From positions 1 through 9,057 of the forward strand of contig JALSQL010000105.1 in NCBI GenBank assembly GCA_026985435.1: a stretch of DNA of 9,057 nucleotides, read 5' to 3'. Below, piece by piece: positions 1 through 6,458 of this stretch. Position 1 is the first letter of the stretch. Each line of letters opens with the position of its first letter. A program made the position numbers and the translations under genes. The stretch is from Acidilobaceae archaeon. GTDB lineage: Archaea > Thermoproteota > Thermoprotei_A > Sulfolobales > Acidilobaceae. The notes below the pieces were generated by a model. It saw nothing but the letters and a program-made list of their open reading frames with translations, had not been told where the DNA came from and searched no databases.

Positions 1-321
1 GACTTCACCACCCTGGCGGTGAGCCAGTACGCGATAACGACATCCGAGGCGTTCGGCTGGGGGATAGAGCACGTGGCCGACGGCATAGTGAGGTTCCGCC
101 GCAGGATCCGGGGAGGCGTGCTCCGGAGGTACGTTCTGGTGGAGAAGATGAGGCAGACGCCCCACGACCTCAGGGTTCATGAGGTCGTGATAGAGGATGG
201 TAGGGGGATGAGGATCGCCGGGCCCACAGAGGAGAGGGCCGAGGACTACGCCCTCCCAAGCAGCCTGGCGGAGAGGCTCAGGAGGCGCTCCGCCAGCTAC
301 TGGGGCGACGAGCAGCCCTAG
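1..321 (+). CDS. KaiC-domain RecA-superfamily ATPase, C-terminal part (5' truncated by window)
   Basis: The reading frame is open from base 1 (DFTTLAVSQYAIT...) to the TAG at 319-321, so only the last 106 residues of a longer protein are seen; the GTG at 19 is internal rather than the start. The stretch VSQYAITTSEAFGWGIEHVADGIVRF, the following basic run and EKMRQTPHDLRVHEV are the hallmark end of archaeal KaiC-domain proteins (the RadA/RAD55-like family with one ATPase domain): a Sensor-like SQYA strand, the IEHVADGI strand and helix, then the conserved MRQTPHD loop. The Walker A and B motifs lie upstream of the window. These proteins are cytoplasmic ATPases of uncertain role, thought to act in signalling or nucleic-acid transactions. 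The next gene follows after 27 bp on the same strand and may be co-transcribed. The family assignment is firm; the biological role is not known. Confidence 0.88.
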   Translation, partial: DFTTLAVSQYAITTSEAFGWGIEHVADGIVRFRRRIRGGVLRRYVLVEKMRQTPHDLRVHEVVIEDGRGMRIAGPTEERAEDYALPSSLAERLRRRSASYWGDEQP

Positions 322-337
322 CCCCCAGGTTAAATCC

Positions 338-344
338 GGGGGAG
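338..344 (+). promoter_or_regulatory. Putative ribosome binding site for the 349 gene, with a TTAAAT element just upstream
   Basis: GGGGGAG at 338-344 ends 4 bp before the GTG at 349 and supports that start. A TTAAAT at 330-335 resembles a weak TATA box, but its expected initiation point (near 358) would fall after this GTG. If that promoter is used, the in-frame GTG at 373 would be the start instead. Confidence 0.35.
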
Positions 345-348
345 CCCG

Positions 349-1284
349 GTGGGCCACCCGGGGACCCGGCTGGTGGCCAGCGGCTGCGCCGGCGAGCTCG
401 AAGCCATCGACTCCCAGCTCAGGGTTCACGGGGGCCGTGTGGAGGCCGGCGAGGCCGGCGGGGCGGCGAAGCCTCCCCCCGCCGCGCCCTCGAGGGCCGT
501 CCTCATAGTCAAGAGCCTCGCCGCCCCGAGCGTGGACGAGGTCCCCGTGGTCGAGGCCCTGATAAGCTCCCTCGCCGCCTCGGGCGTTTACAGGGTCGAG
601 GTCTACGAGTACGAGCCCCTCTGGGGCAGGCCGGGGCGGGGGTGGAGGGCGGCCGAGCTCATACTGCGCTCCCTCCGCGAGGGGGCGGCGCTCGTGGCCC
701 TGGCGCCCTCGCTTATGGCGGTGGACCTGGCCTCCAGGCTGCCGTGGGAGGTGGCCGAGGCCCTCGAGTCCGGGCTCCTCGCCCGGGTCGAGGTGGAGTA
801 TGACAGCATCCTCTACCTCCCCGAGGGGGGCAGGGTGAGGCTGCTCGCCAAGGCTAACAGTGAGAGCAGCTACGAGCGGGTCGAGTGGCTCCGGGGGAGG
901 GCCCGGGAGCTGGGCGTGGAGGTTGAGAGGGTTGTCTACCTGGAGGACAACGCGGCCATACTCCGCGCCTTGAAGCTCCACGGGCCCGGGTGGCACAGGA
1001 GGCTCGTCCCGGTCACCAAGGTGGCGAGGATAGTCCTAGCCCTCCTGAGGTGCCGCGGCGTCGGGGGGGTGGTGGAGCTGGCCCGGAGGGAGAGGGCGAG
1101 GCACACCATTTACGCGGTTAACCTGGACGAGTACACCGCCCAGGCTATGCTCTACGCCCTCCGGGCCAGGCTCTCCAGGCCCCACAACCCCCTCCCCCCG
1201 AGGGAGCCCCGGCTCGCCTCGATATACGAGAGAGGCCTGGCCAGGGCTGTTGGGGAGGTCTCGGAGTTGCCCCCGCCGGGGTAG
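349..1284 (+). CDS. Uncharacterised 311-aa protein downstream of the KaiC-like ATPase
   Basis: I do not recognise a family. Codon use (AGG arginine, GAG, G/C at third positions, occasional ATA) matches the neighbouring real genes over the whole length. The first ~48 residues are glycine-, alanine- and proline-rich and look like a flexible or mis-extended leader. From residue 50 an alternating strand/helix pattern is visible: a hydrophobic strand at 50-58, YRVEVYEYEP at 81-90, a helix at 99-110, a strand at 113-119, then a helical region and a second alpha/beta part (VEVERVVYLEDNAAIL, 190-205). This suggests two Rossmann-like halves with a helical C-terminus. There is no P-loop, zinc motif, signal peptide or membrane segment. 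The GTG at 349 is chosen because GGGGGAG precedes it; GTG 373 is an alternative. The 27-bp gap suggests an operon with the KaiC-like ATPase, so it could be a partner of that ATPase. Confidence 0.75.
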   Translation: MGHPGTRLVASGCAGELEAIDSQLRVHGGRVEAGEAGGAAKPPPAAPSRAVLIVKSLAAPSVDEVPVVEALISSLAASGVYRVEVYEYEPLWGRPGRGWRAAELILRSLREGAALVALAPSLMAVDLASRLPWEVAEALESGLLARVEVEYDSILYLPEGGRVRLLAKANSESSYERVEWLRGRARELGVEVERVVYLEDNAAILRALKLHGPGWHRRLVPVTKVARIVLALLRCRGVGGVVELARRERARHTIYAVNLDEYTAQAMLYALRARLSRPHNPLPPREPRLASIYERGLARAVGEVSELPPPG

Positions 1285-1293
1285 TGGTGCACC

Positions 1294-1301
1294 CTAAAAA
1301 C
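1294..1301 (+). promoter_or_regulatory. TATA box for the four-cysteine small protein
   Basis: CTAAAAAC is the only A-rich element in a very GC-rich stretch. Its centre lies about 27 bp before the in-frame GTG at 1325, the usual archaeal TATA-to-start distance, which predicts a leaderless transcript starting at or next to that GTG. Confidence 0.5.
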
Positions 1302-1324
1302 TCCCCCCGCACGTGGCCGCCGCG

Positions 1325-1597
1325 GTGCCCACGGGCTTGGGGAGCGCAGGGCGCGGGGGCCCCGCCCGGATCTGGGGCGGCGGCGAGGAGCTGCGGGCGG
1401 CGATCGAGAGGCACGGGTGCGACGGGGCGGTCAGGATCTGCCATCAGGCGGGCCCCGAGAACGACTGCTACCGCATCCTCGAGGAGGAGTGCGAGAGGTA
1501 CCACTCGGAGGCCCGCCGCGGCCCCGCCCAGGCCACCCAGGGGGAGAGCCCCTACCACGGGGGCTCCAGGGACTGGGAGCCCGGGCCCCACCTCTAG
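1325..1597 (+). CDS. Small four-cysteine protein (about 90 aa), uncharacterised
   Basis: I do not recognise this gene, but it looks real: typical codon use in the core (residues 20-62), its own TATA box and a T-run just after the stop. The start at GTG 1325 is preferred because it sits where transcription from the TATA box at 1294-1301 should begin; GTG 1313 in the same frame would add four residues, and neither has a ribosome binding site. From 1325, cysteines fall at residues 32, 39, 48 and 56 in two helix-like segments (CDGAVRIC and CYRILEEEC), as C-x6-C ... C-x7-C. That spacing could form a helical hairpin closed by two disulfides, or bind a metal together with H40. The flanks are glycine/proline-rich and probably disordered, and there is no signal peptide or membrane segment. 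The core, not the tails, is the part to trust. Confidence 0.6.
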   Translation: MPTGLGSAGRGGPARIWGGGEELRAAIERHGCDGAVRICHQAGPENDCYRILEEECERYHSEARRGPAQATQGESPYHGGSRDWEPGPHL

Positions 1598-1616
1598 CCC
1601 GCCCGTCGAGGGGCCG

Positions 1617-1621
1617 TTTTT
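1617..1621 (+). terminator. Poly-T terminator after the four-cysteine gene
   Basis: TTTTT at 1617-1621 lies 19 bp after the TAG at 1595-1597 in an otherwise G/C-saturated stretch. Short T-runs without a stem are sufficient archaeal terminators. No clear hairpin precedes it. Confidence 0.5.
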
Positions 1622-1686
1622 ACCGGCCGCAAGTACGCCCCCGCACGTACCCCGGGCTATAGCCGCCCACGACCATCCCACAGGCT

Positions 1687-1691
1687 GGTGA
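1687..1691 (+). promoter_or_regulatory. Ribosome binding site (and weak promoter upstream) of the 38-aa ORF
   Basis: GGTGA at 1687-1691 matches the core complementary to the archaeal 16S rRNA 3' end and stands 7 bp before the GTG at 1699. A short CTATAG, in the palindrome GGCTATAGCC at 1655-1664, lies about 27 bp upstream of position 1687 and could be a weak TATA element. Confidence 0.4.
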
Positions 1692-1698
1692 GCGCGGC

Positions 1699-1815
1699 GT
1701 GTCGGAGGAGAAGCGGGAGAGGGGGAAGGCCGAGAAGGGCGGGGGCGGGGAGGAGAGGCTGGAGATAGCTAGGAAGCGCTCCAGCGGCACGGCCGGGGGC
1801 TTCACGGGCTGCTAG
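1699..1815 (+). CDS. 38-aa highly charged small protein, uncharacterised
   Basis: GTG 1699 to TAG 1813-1815 encodes a short peptide beginning MSEEKRERGKAEKGGGG and ending RSSGTAGGFTGC. The first half is rich in Glu, Lys and Arg. A short charged helix-like part (EERLEIARKR) is followed by a small-residue tail ending in a terminal cysteine. Support comes from a GGTGA ribosome binding site at proper distance and a T-run about 43 bp after the stop. There is no hydrophobic segment and no family I recognise. The strong purine bias of the coding strand (roughly 1702-1775) could also arise without coding function, so this call rests on signals and not on homology. Confidence 0.42.
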   Translation: MSEEKRERGKAEKGGGGEERLEIARKRSSGTAGGFTGC

Positions 1816-1858
1816 CCCCCCGCCCGCCGCCCCGCCTCCAAAGGGTATCCTTAGCCTG

Positions 1859-1863
1859 TTTTT
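1859..1863 (+). terminator. Poly-T terminator between convergent genes
   Basis: TTTTT at 1859-1863 follows the 38-aa ORF and lies just beyond the end of the minus-strand helicase gene (stop at 1875-1877). On the plus strand it fits a terminator for the left-hand genes. On the minus strand it reads as A-run and would not end the helicase transcript. Confidence 0.4.
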
Positions 1864-1874
1864 CGGCTGCCGCC

Positions 1875-4800
1875 CTACCTGGCCCCGGCCAGGTAGAGGT
1901 GCACGTAGGGGTAGCCGGCCAGGTTCCTCTCTATGGCCTCCATGCTCCTCCCCGAGGTCCCGGGGGCTACGAGTACTATCACGCCCCTGTTCGAGAGCGC
2001 CACCGGGCCCCCCCTCCTCGCGGCCGCCATGAGGCTCCTGTAGGAGCGTAGCGGGCTCGGCAGGCTCCTGCCCAGGCGGGCCTCGGCCTCCCTCTTGAGG
2101 AGCACCGCCAGGTCCTCGCTGGGGCTGGCCAGCGTGTACCCGTGGCTCCCGAGGGCCTCCTCCAGCCTCGCAGCCGTCTCCGCCGCCCTCGAGGCGCACT
2201 CGAGGGGGCCACCGCACTCGTGCCTCCCGCCTAGGAGCTCCCCGAGGGCCCGGCTGTCGAGTGGCCTGAGCGGGGGCCTCTCGAGGGCCTCCGCTATCCG
2301 CCTCCTCATCACCTCGTCGGCGGCCGCCTGGCCCCCCTTCAGCCTGGCCGCGAGGGCCTCCTCCGCTATCCGCCTCAGGGCGTCGGGCTTGGAGAGCTCG
2401 AGGCTGTAGGCCCTGACGAGGAGCGCGAAGGGCTCGGGCGGCAGCACCGGGGAGGGGGCGTGCTCGTGGTCGGGGGAGAGGTAGACGGCCACGTACCTCC
2501 CCCTCCCGGCCCTGGCCGCCAGGCTGTGGCTGCCAGCGCAGCCTCCCCGGGGGCCCGCGAGCCTCCTACCGGCGAGGCTCACCTCGACCGCTGGGAGGCC
2601 GCCCTGGCTGCAGAGCCTCCACTCGATGGGCGCGGCGTCCCCCTCGCGGGCTAGGGCCACGCACCTCCCGGCCAGCCTCGCCAGGCAGCCGTCGCCGCCG
2701 AGGGTTGGGACCCCGTCCCTCACGGTGTAGTCGAGGAGGCCCGCCGCCCTGAGCATCTCCAGCGCCCTGATCGCCCTGCCCTCGTCTCCCCCGAGCGCGG
2801 CCGCCGCCAGCTGTAGCGGGAGGAGCGCCTCCCCGCCCGTGGCGGCGTGTGTTATGGCGTTGTAGAGCTGTATGGCGTCGCTGGGCCTGGGGGCCTCCCG
2901 CCTCTTCATCGAAGCCAGGGCGGCGTAGTCCCCCCGGCTGTAGTAGAGGACTGCAAGCGCCTCCCTCCTGTCCCTGCCCGCCCTCCCGACCTCCTGGTAG
3001 TAGTCCTCCACGCTCTCGCTCGGGGTGAAGTGGACCACGAACCTTATGTTCGGGATGTCAACCCCCATGCCGAACGCCTTGGTCGCCACCACCACCCTGG
3101 GCCCGCGGCCGCCCCTGGAGGCCCTCGCCACCTCCTCCTCCACCCTCCTCCTCTCCCTGCCCCCCAGCTGGCCGTGGTAGACCGCCACCGCCCCGCGGCC
3201 GAGCCTCGCCTCGAGGGCCCTCGCCACCTCCTCGGCGTTGGCCCAGGGCCTCCTCCTGCTCCTCACGAACCCCGTGAAGACGACCCCAACCCAGGGGCCC
3301 CCCAGGCTGGAGGCCCACCCGGCGAGGCCTGCGACGAGGTCTGAGAGGTCCCTGAGGCGCTCCCCCGGCTCCTCGGGGGCGAGGCGGACGTCGAAGCGTA
3401 TCTCCCTCCTCAGGGGCGGGGCCCTCAGGACGACTGGGCGGCCCTCGACGCCCCGGGGCAGGCTCGGCCTGGGGTCGTCGAGGTCAACCCTAACCCTGAC
3501 CGCGGAGCCGGGCTCGTAGCCGAGGGCCGAGAGTATGTCGGCCTCCACGTCGCCGGGGGCGGTGGCGGTGAACGCCGCCAGGAGGGGCCTGCCGCCGAGC
3601 CTCTCCCTGGCCTCCCTCACGACGCGGGCCATGTAGAGGTAGCTCGGCCTGAAGCTCATCCCCCACCTGCTCAGGGTGTGGGCCTCGTCGAGCACGACCA
3701 GCGAGGCGCCCCCCTCTCGGGCTAGCTCCTCGAAGGAGGGGTCCTGGAACCTCTCGGGGGTCACGTAGAGGAGGTCCAGCACCCCCGCCCTGAAGGCGGC
3801 CAGCGCCTCCTCCCTCTCCCCCCGGGGGACCCCCGAGTCTATGAACGCCGCCCGGAGCCCCCGGGCCCTCGCCCTCTCGACCTGGTCGTGCATGAGCGCC
3901 CTGAGGGGCGACACCACCAGCCCCCCGTGCCCGGCGCCCGCGTCGGCGAGCACCCGGGAGGCCACCTGGAATATGGCGCTCTTACCCGAGCCGGTCGGGT
4001 ATATCACCAGCGCGGCCCCGCCCCCGGGGCCCGCCCGGTATATCGCCTCTAGGGCCGCCTCCTGGTAGCCCCGCAGCCTGGCGCCGCCCCAGAGCAGGCT
4101 GAAGGCCCTCCTCGACTCCTCCATGAGGAGCCCCACCCCGGGGAGCCCGCCGCCGGGGGGAGGCTGCCCGCCGGGCCTGGCCGGCACGAGCTCCACCCCA
4201 GCCGGGGCGAGGCCCCGTGAGGCCGCCACGAGCGCCGCCCTGGAGACCGTGGCGCCCCCCAGCTGGGCGGCGAGGCCCAGCGCCTCCACGACGAGGTCCA
4301 GGGGCCTCGAGAGGCGGGAGAGCCTGGCTACGACCCTCTCGGGCAGCAGCACAACCACGCTCGTAGCAGCCGAGAGGGCCTCGGGGTGCTCCAGGATGAG
4401 GTCATACGGGGCCACCGCCGGCCCGCCCCGGGCGAGCCACGAGTCCACGCCACCGCCGTCCCCCAGCAGCGTGGCCCCCAGCCGCCCGGCCAGCGCCGCG
4501 GCGAGGGCCCTCGACGGCGCCACCAGCAGCGGCCGCTCGCCCTCCACGAGCGACCCCGCCGCCCACGCGATGCCCTCCACGCCCCAGGGTATGGGGGCGT
4601 CCACGTACCTCACGCTCGCGGCCCTCCTAGGCTCCCCGGGCAGCCCGGCCCCCGGCGGCCTGGAGGCCTCTAGGCCCGCGGCCCTCAGGGCGGCGAGCTC
4701 CCAGGGGGGCGGGTCCATGCAGGCGCTGGGGGGCCTGACGCACTCCACCCTAGCGGGCCCCCGGGGGGGCTGGGGGAGCAGGGGCAGGCTCCAGGGCTCG

Positions 4801-5966
4801 ACCTGGAACCCCCCCGGCGGGGGCCTCGGCGGGCCGCGTCGCAGGCTCGACGCCAGGAGGGCGGCCAGCGAGTCCCAGTACTCCCGGGGGCCGGGGCCCG
4901 GCTGGGGCGAGCGGGCCCTAGCGAGGGCCCTGGCCGGGTCGCCGAGCCTGGCGGCGACCGCCCTGACCGCTATGGCGGCGGCGTAGGCCCAGCCCTCCCC
5001 TGCGGGGCTGGGGGGCTCGAGGTGGTAGGGTTTGAGGAGGGGCCTCCCCAGCCTCGGGGTGTCGGTGACCAGCACCCCGCCGCCCTCGGGGGGCCTCGGG
5101 CTGGGCTTGGGTATGAGGGCGGCGGCCGCTAGGGGCTCGGGCATGCGGCCCCACTCGGCGCCGGCCGCCTCCAGGGCTAGCCTGGCCGTGGTGGCGGCTG
5201 CCTCGACCACCGCCGCGGGGTCGCTGGGGGTGACGTCTAGGTGGAAGGCGAGCCCGGCGAGGGTGGGGGGCGCGTCGGGCATCGCCACCACGGCCAGGAG
5301 GGCGGCGTCTACCGCCCGGGCCCGGCGCGGGCGGGGGCAGTCGCCCATGTAGACGTAGACGGGGGGCCTCGACTCCTCTAGGAGGGCCTCAAGCGCCTCG
5401 TGGGGCGGCCTCGACGCGGACACCCCCCGGGCCGCGGCTAGTTCCACGCTCTCCCCGCCGGCTCTCACCCACACCCTGCCGCCGCCGCAGTAGGCGTAGA
5501 CGGGCCCGGAGCTGGCGGCCTCGTAGAAGCTGGCCACGCCCAGCGCCCTGGAGGCCCTGGCCTCCCAGTTGGGGAGGCCCGCCTCTATGAAGTACCTCCT
5601 CGCCTGGGAGAGAAGCGCGGGCGGCACCCTGCAGCCCCTATAGTGGAGCCTCACAACCTCCTCGTGGAGGCCGAGCCTCGAGAGCCTAGCGGCGACCCCC
5701 GCCGGGTCCCCCGGGCACCCCCGGGCCCTCAGGGCGGCCTCCGCCACCCGGAGGGGCTCGACCACGCCCCTCTCCGCTAGGCCCGCGAGCTCCACCACGC
5801 CCCTCCAGCCCCTCCGGGTGGCCCCCCACACCGCGGCCCTCACAGCCAGGCCCCCCAGTAGGGGGAGCCCCGAGAGGCGCGCCGCCAGGCCCGGCCTCGC
5901 CGCCGCGGCGCCAGCCAGGCCCCCCAGGGCGCCCGAGGAAGCCGCCACCGCGAGGGCCGCCTCCAC
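1875..5966 (-). CDS. RecQ-like superfamily 2 DNA helicase with a large N-terminal extension (1363 aa)
   Basis: An ATP-dependent helicase, probably 3'-5' on DNA as for RecQ. The motor spans about residues 630-1010: LRGYQEAALEAI (631-642, Gln motif), PTGSGKS (657-663, Walker A), VVSPLRALMHDQV (684-696, motif Ia), LLYVTPERF (732-740), DEAH (760-763) followed by RWGMSFRPSY, FTATA (799-803), then VYHGQL (929-934), TKAFGMGVD (962-970) and QEVGRAGRD (991-999). The DEAH..S.WG..FRPSY signature and the VGRAGRD motif are those of RecQ. Residues 1010-1090 look like a winged helix. Four cysteines at 1094, 1102, 1119 and 1143 do not have the usual RecQ zinc-site spacing. The ~630 N-terminal residues are unusual: no known domain is evident, though PLLVAPSRALAAALA (479-493) and SVVVLLPERV (536-545) resemble strands of a degenerate RecA-like fold. 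GTG 5966 is the first possible start after the in-frame stop; GTG 5948 has a better-placed GGAGG. It is last of a minus-strand run, 50 bp after the OsmC-like gene. Confidence 0.9.
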   Translation of the reverse strand: MEAALAVAASSGALGGLAGAAAARPGLAARLSGLPLLGGLAVRAAVWGATRRGWRGVVELAGLAERGVVEPLRVAEAALRARGCPGDPAGVAARLSRLGLHEEVVRLHYRGCRVPPALLSQARRYFIEAGLPNWEARASRALGVASFYEAASSGPVYAYCGGGRVWVRAGGESVELAAARGVSASRPPHEALEALLEESRPPVYVYMGDCPRPRRARAVDAALLAVVAMPDAPPTLAGLAFHLDVTPSDPAAVVEAAATTARLALEAAGAEWGRMPEPLAAAALIPKPSPRPPEGGGVLVTDTPRLGRPLLKPYHLEPPSPAGEGWAYAAAIAVRAVAARLGDPARALARARSPQPGPGPREYWDSLAALLASSLRRGPPRPPPGGFQVEPWSLPLLPQPPRGPARVECVRPPSACMDPPPWELAALRAAGLEASRPPGAGLPGEPRRAASVRYVDAPIPWGVEGIAWAAGSLVEGERPLLVAPSRALAAALAGRLGATLLGDGGGVDSWLARGGPAVAPYDLILEHPEALSAATSVVVLLPERVVARLSRLSRPLDLVVEALGLAAQLGGATVSRAALVAASRGLAPAGVELVPARPGGQPPPGGGLPGVGLLMEESRRAFSLLWGGARLRGYQEAALEAIYRAGPGGGAALVIYPTGSGKSAIFQVASRVLADAGAGHGGLVVSPLRALMHDQVERARARGLRAAFIDSGVPRGEREEALAAFRAGVLDLLYVTPERFQDPSFEELAREGGASLVVLDEAHTLSRWGMSFRPSYLYMARVVREARERLGGRPLLAAFTATAPGDVEADILSALGYEPGSAVRVRVDLDDPRPSLPRGVEGRPVVLRAPPLRREIRFDVRLAPEEPGERLRDLSDLVAGLAGWASSLGGPWVGVVFTGFVRSRRRPWANAEEVARALEARLGRGAVAVYHGQLGGRERRRVEEEVARASRGGRGPRVVVATKAFGMGVDIPNIRFVVHFTPSESVEDYYQEVGRAGRDRREALAVLYYSRGDYAALASMKRREAPRPSDAIQLYNAITHAATGGEALLPLQLAAAALGGDEGRAIRALEMLRAAGLLDYTVRDGVPTLGGDGCLARLAGRCVALAREGDAAPIEWRLCSQGGLPAVEVSLAGRRLAGPRGGCAGSHSLAARAGRGRYVAVYLSPDHEHAPSPVLPPEPFALLVRAYSLELSKPDALRRIAEEALAARLKGGQAAADEVMRRRIAEALERPPLRPLDSRALGELLGGRHECGGPLECASRAAETAARLEEALGSHGYTLASPSEDLAVLLKREAEARLGRSLPSPLRSYRSLMAAARRGGPVALSNRGVIVLVAPGTSGRSMEAIERNLAGYPYVHLYLAGAR

Positions 5967-6016
5967 CAGCGGGTGCAGCGCTCCGCCCCCCGCCCCGGGG
6001 CTGGGGGCCGGGGGGA

Positions 6017-6385
6017 TTAGAGGGGCCCACCCCTAACCTCCACGCCCGCCAGCTCGACGAGTGGCTGGAGGGCCCTCATGAGCGGGCACGACCAGAACGC
6101 CCCCTCGACCTCCCCCCGGGTGAGGGGCCCCCGGGCCAGCACCTCAACGCTCGCAACCAGCCTCGGCGCCCCGCCCCGGCGGGCTAGGAGGCGGAGGGTC
6201 ACACTCACGAGCAGGGCGGCCTCGAGCCTCGAGAGGATAACCTTCGCCGGGCACGCAGCCAGCAGGCCCAGCGCGTTCTGGGGGCTCACACCCTCCAGGG
6301 GCACGGCGAGCCCCGTGGCGAGGGCCGTGCCTCGGCCCCTGCTGGCGACCCCCACGCCGACCGATACCAGCTCCTCGCCCTCCAC
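6017..6385 (-). CDS. OsmC-like family protein, short form (122 aa)
   Basis: The protein fits the OsmC/Ohr-like fold, whose members reduce organic peroxides with a cysteine pair, or in some archaea have no proven activity. Evidence: a glycine-rich strand region, then VSPQNALGLLAACPAKVILSRL (33-54), matching the family's 'P..LL.AALA.C.A' core helix with the first cysteine at C45. Further strands follow, then LTRGEVEGAFWSCPLMRAL (88-106), matching the family's '..D......A...CPV...L' segment with the second cysteine at C100. At 122 residues it is somewhat shorter than typical members (about 135-140), mainly at the N-terminus. The frame is open further upstream into the preceding gene, but GTG 6385 is the first start after that gene's stop and has GGGGTG (6396-6401) ten bases ahead. 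It lies 73 bp after the zinc-ribbon gene and 50 bp before the helicase. Substrate and redox activity are inferred only. Confidence 0.72.
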   Translation of the reverse strand: MEGEELVSVGVGVASRGRGTALATGLAVPLEGVSPQNALGLLAACPAKVILSRLEAALLVSVTLRLLARRGGAPRLVASVEVLARGPLTRGEVEGAFWSCPLMRALQPLVELAGVEVRGGPL

Positions 6386-6458
6386 GCCCAGGCGCCACCC
6401 CGGGGAGGGGCTGGGCCGCGGCGGGGGCCTTTGGTGTGGGCTACGTGTTTGACAGCGT

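Noticed and set aside
1145..1681. 178-aa minus-strand frame across the four-cysteine gene
   Set aside because: Low-complexity Gly/Ala/Pro translation; the plus-strand frame has the promoter, terminator and better codon use.
1657..2217. 186-aa minus-strand frame overlapping the helicase end
   Set aside because: Gly/Pro/Arg/Glu-rich out-of-frame translation with no domain pattern; the helicase frame explains the region up to its TAG at 1875-1877.
4123..4986. 287-aa plus-strand open frame inside the helicase gene
   Set aside because: It is the antisense shadow of a very GC-rich gene; its translation is Ser/Arg/Pro-rich with no motifs, whereas the minus strand carries a coherent helicase protein.
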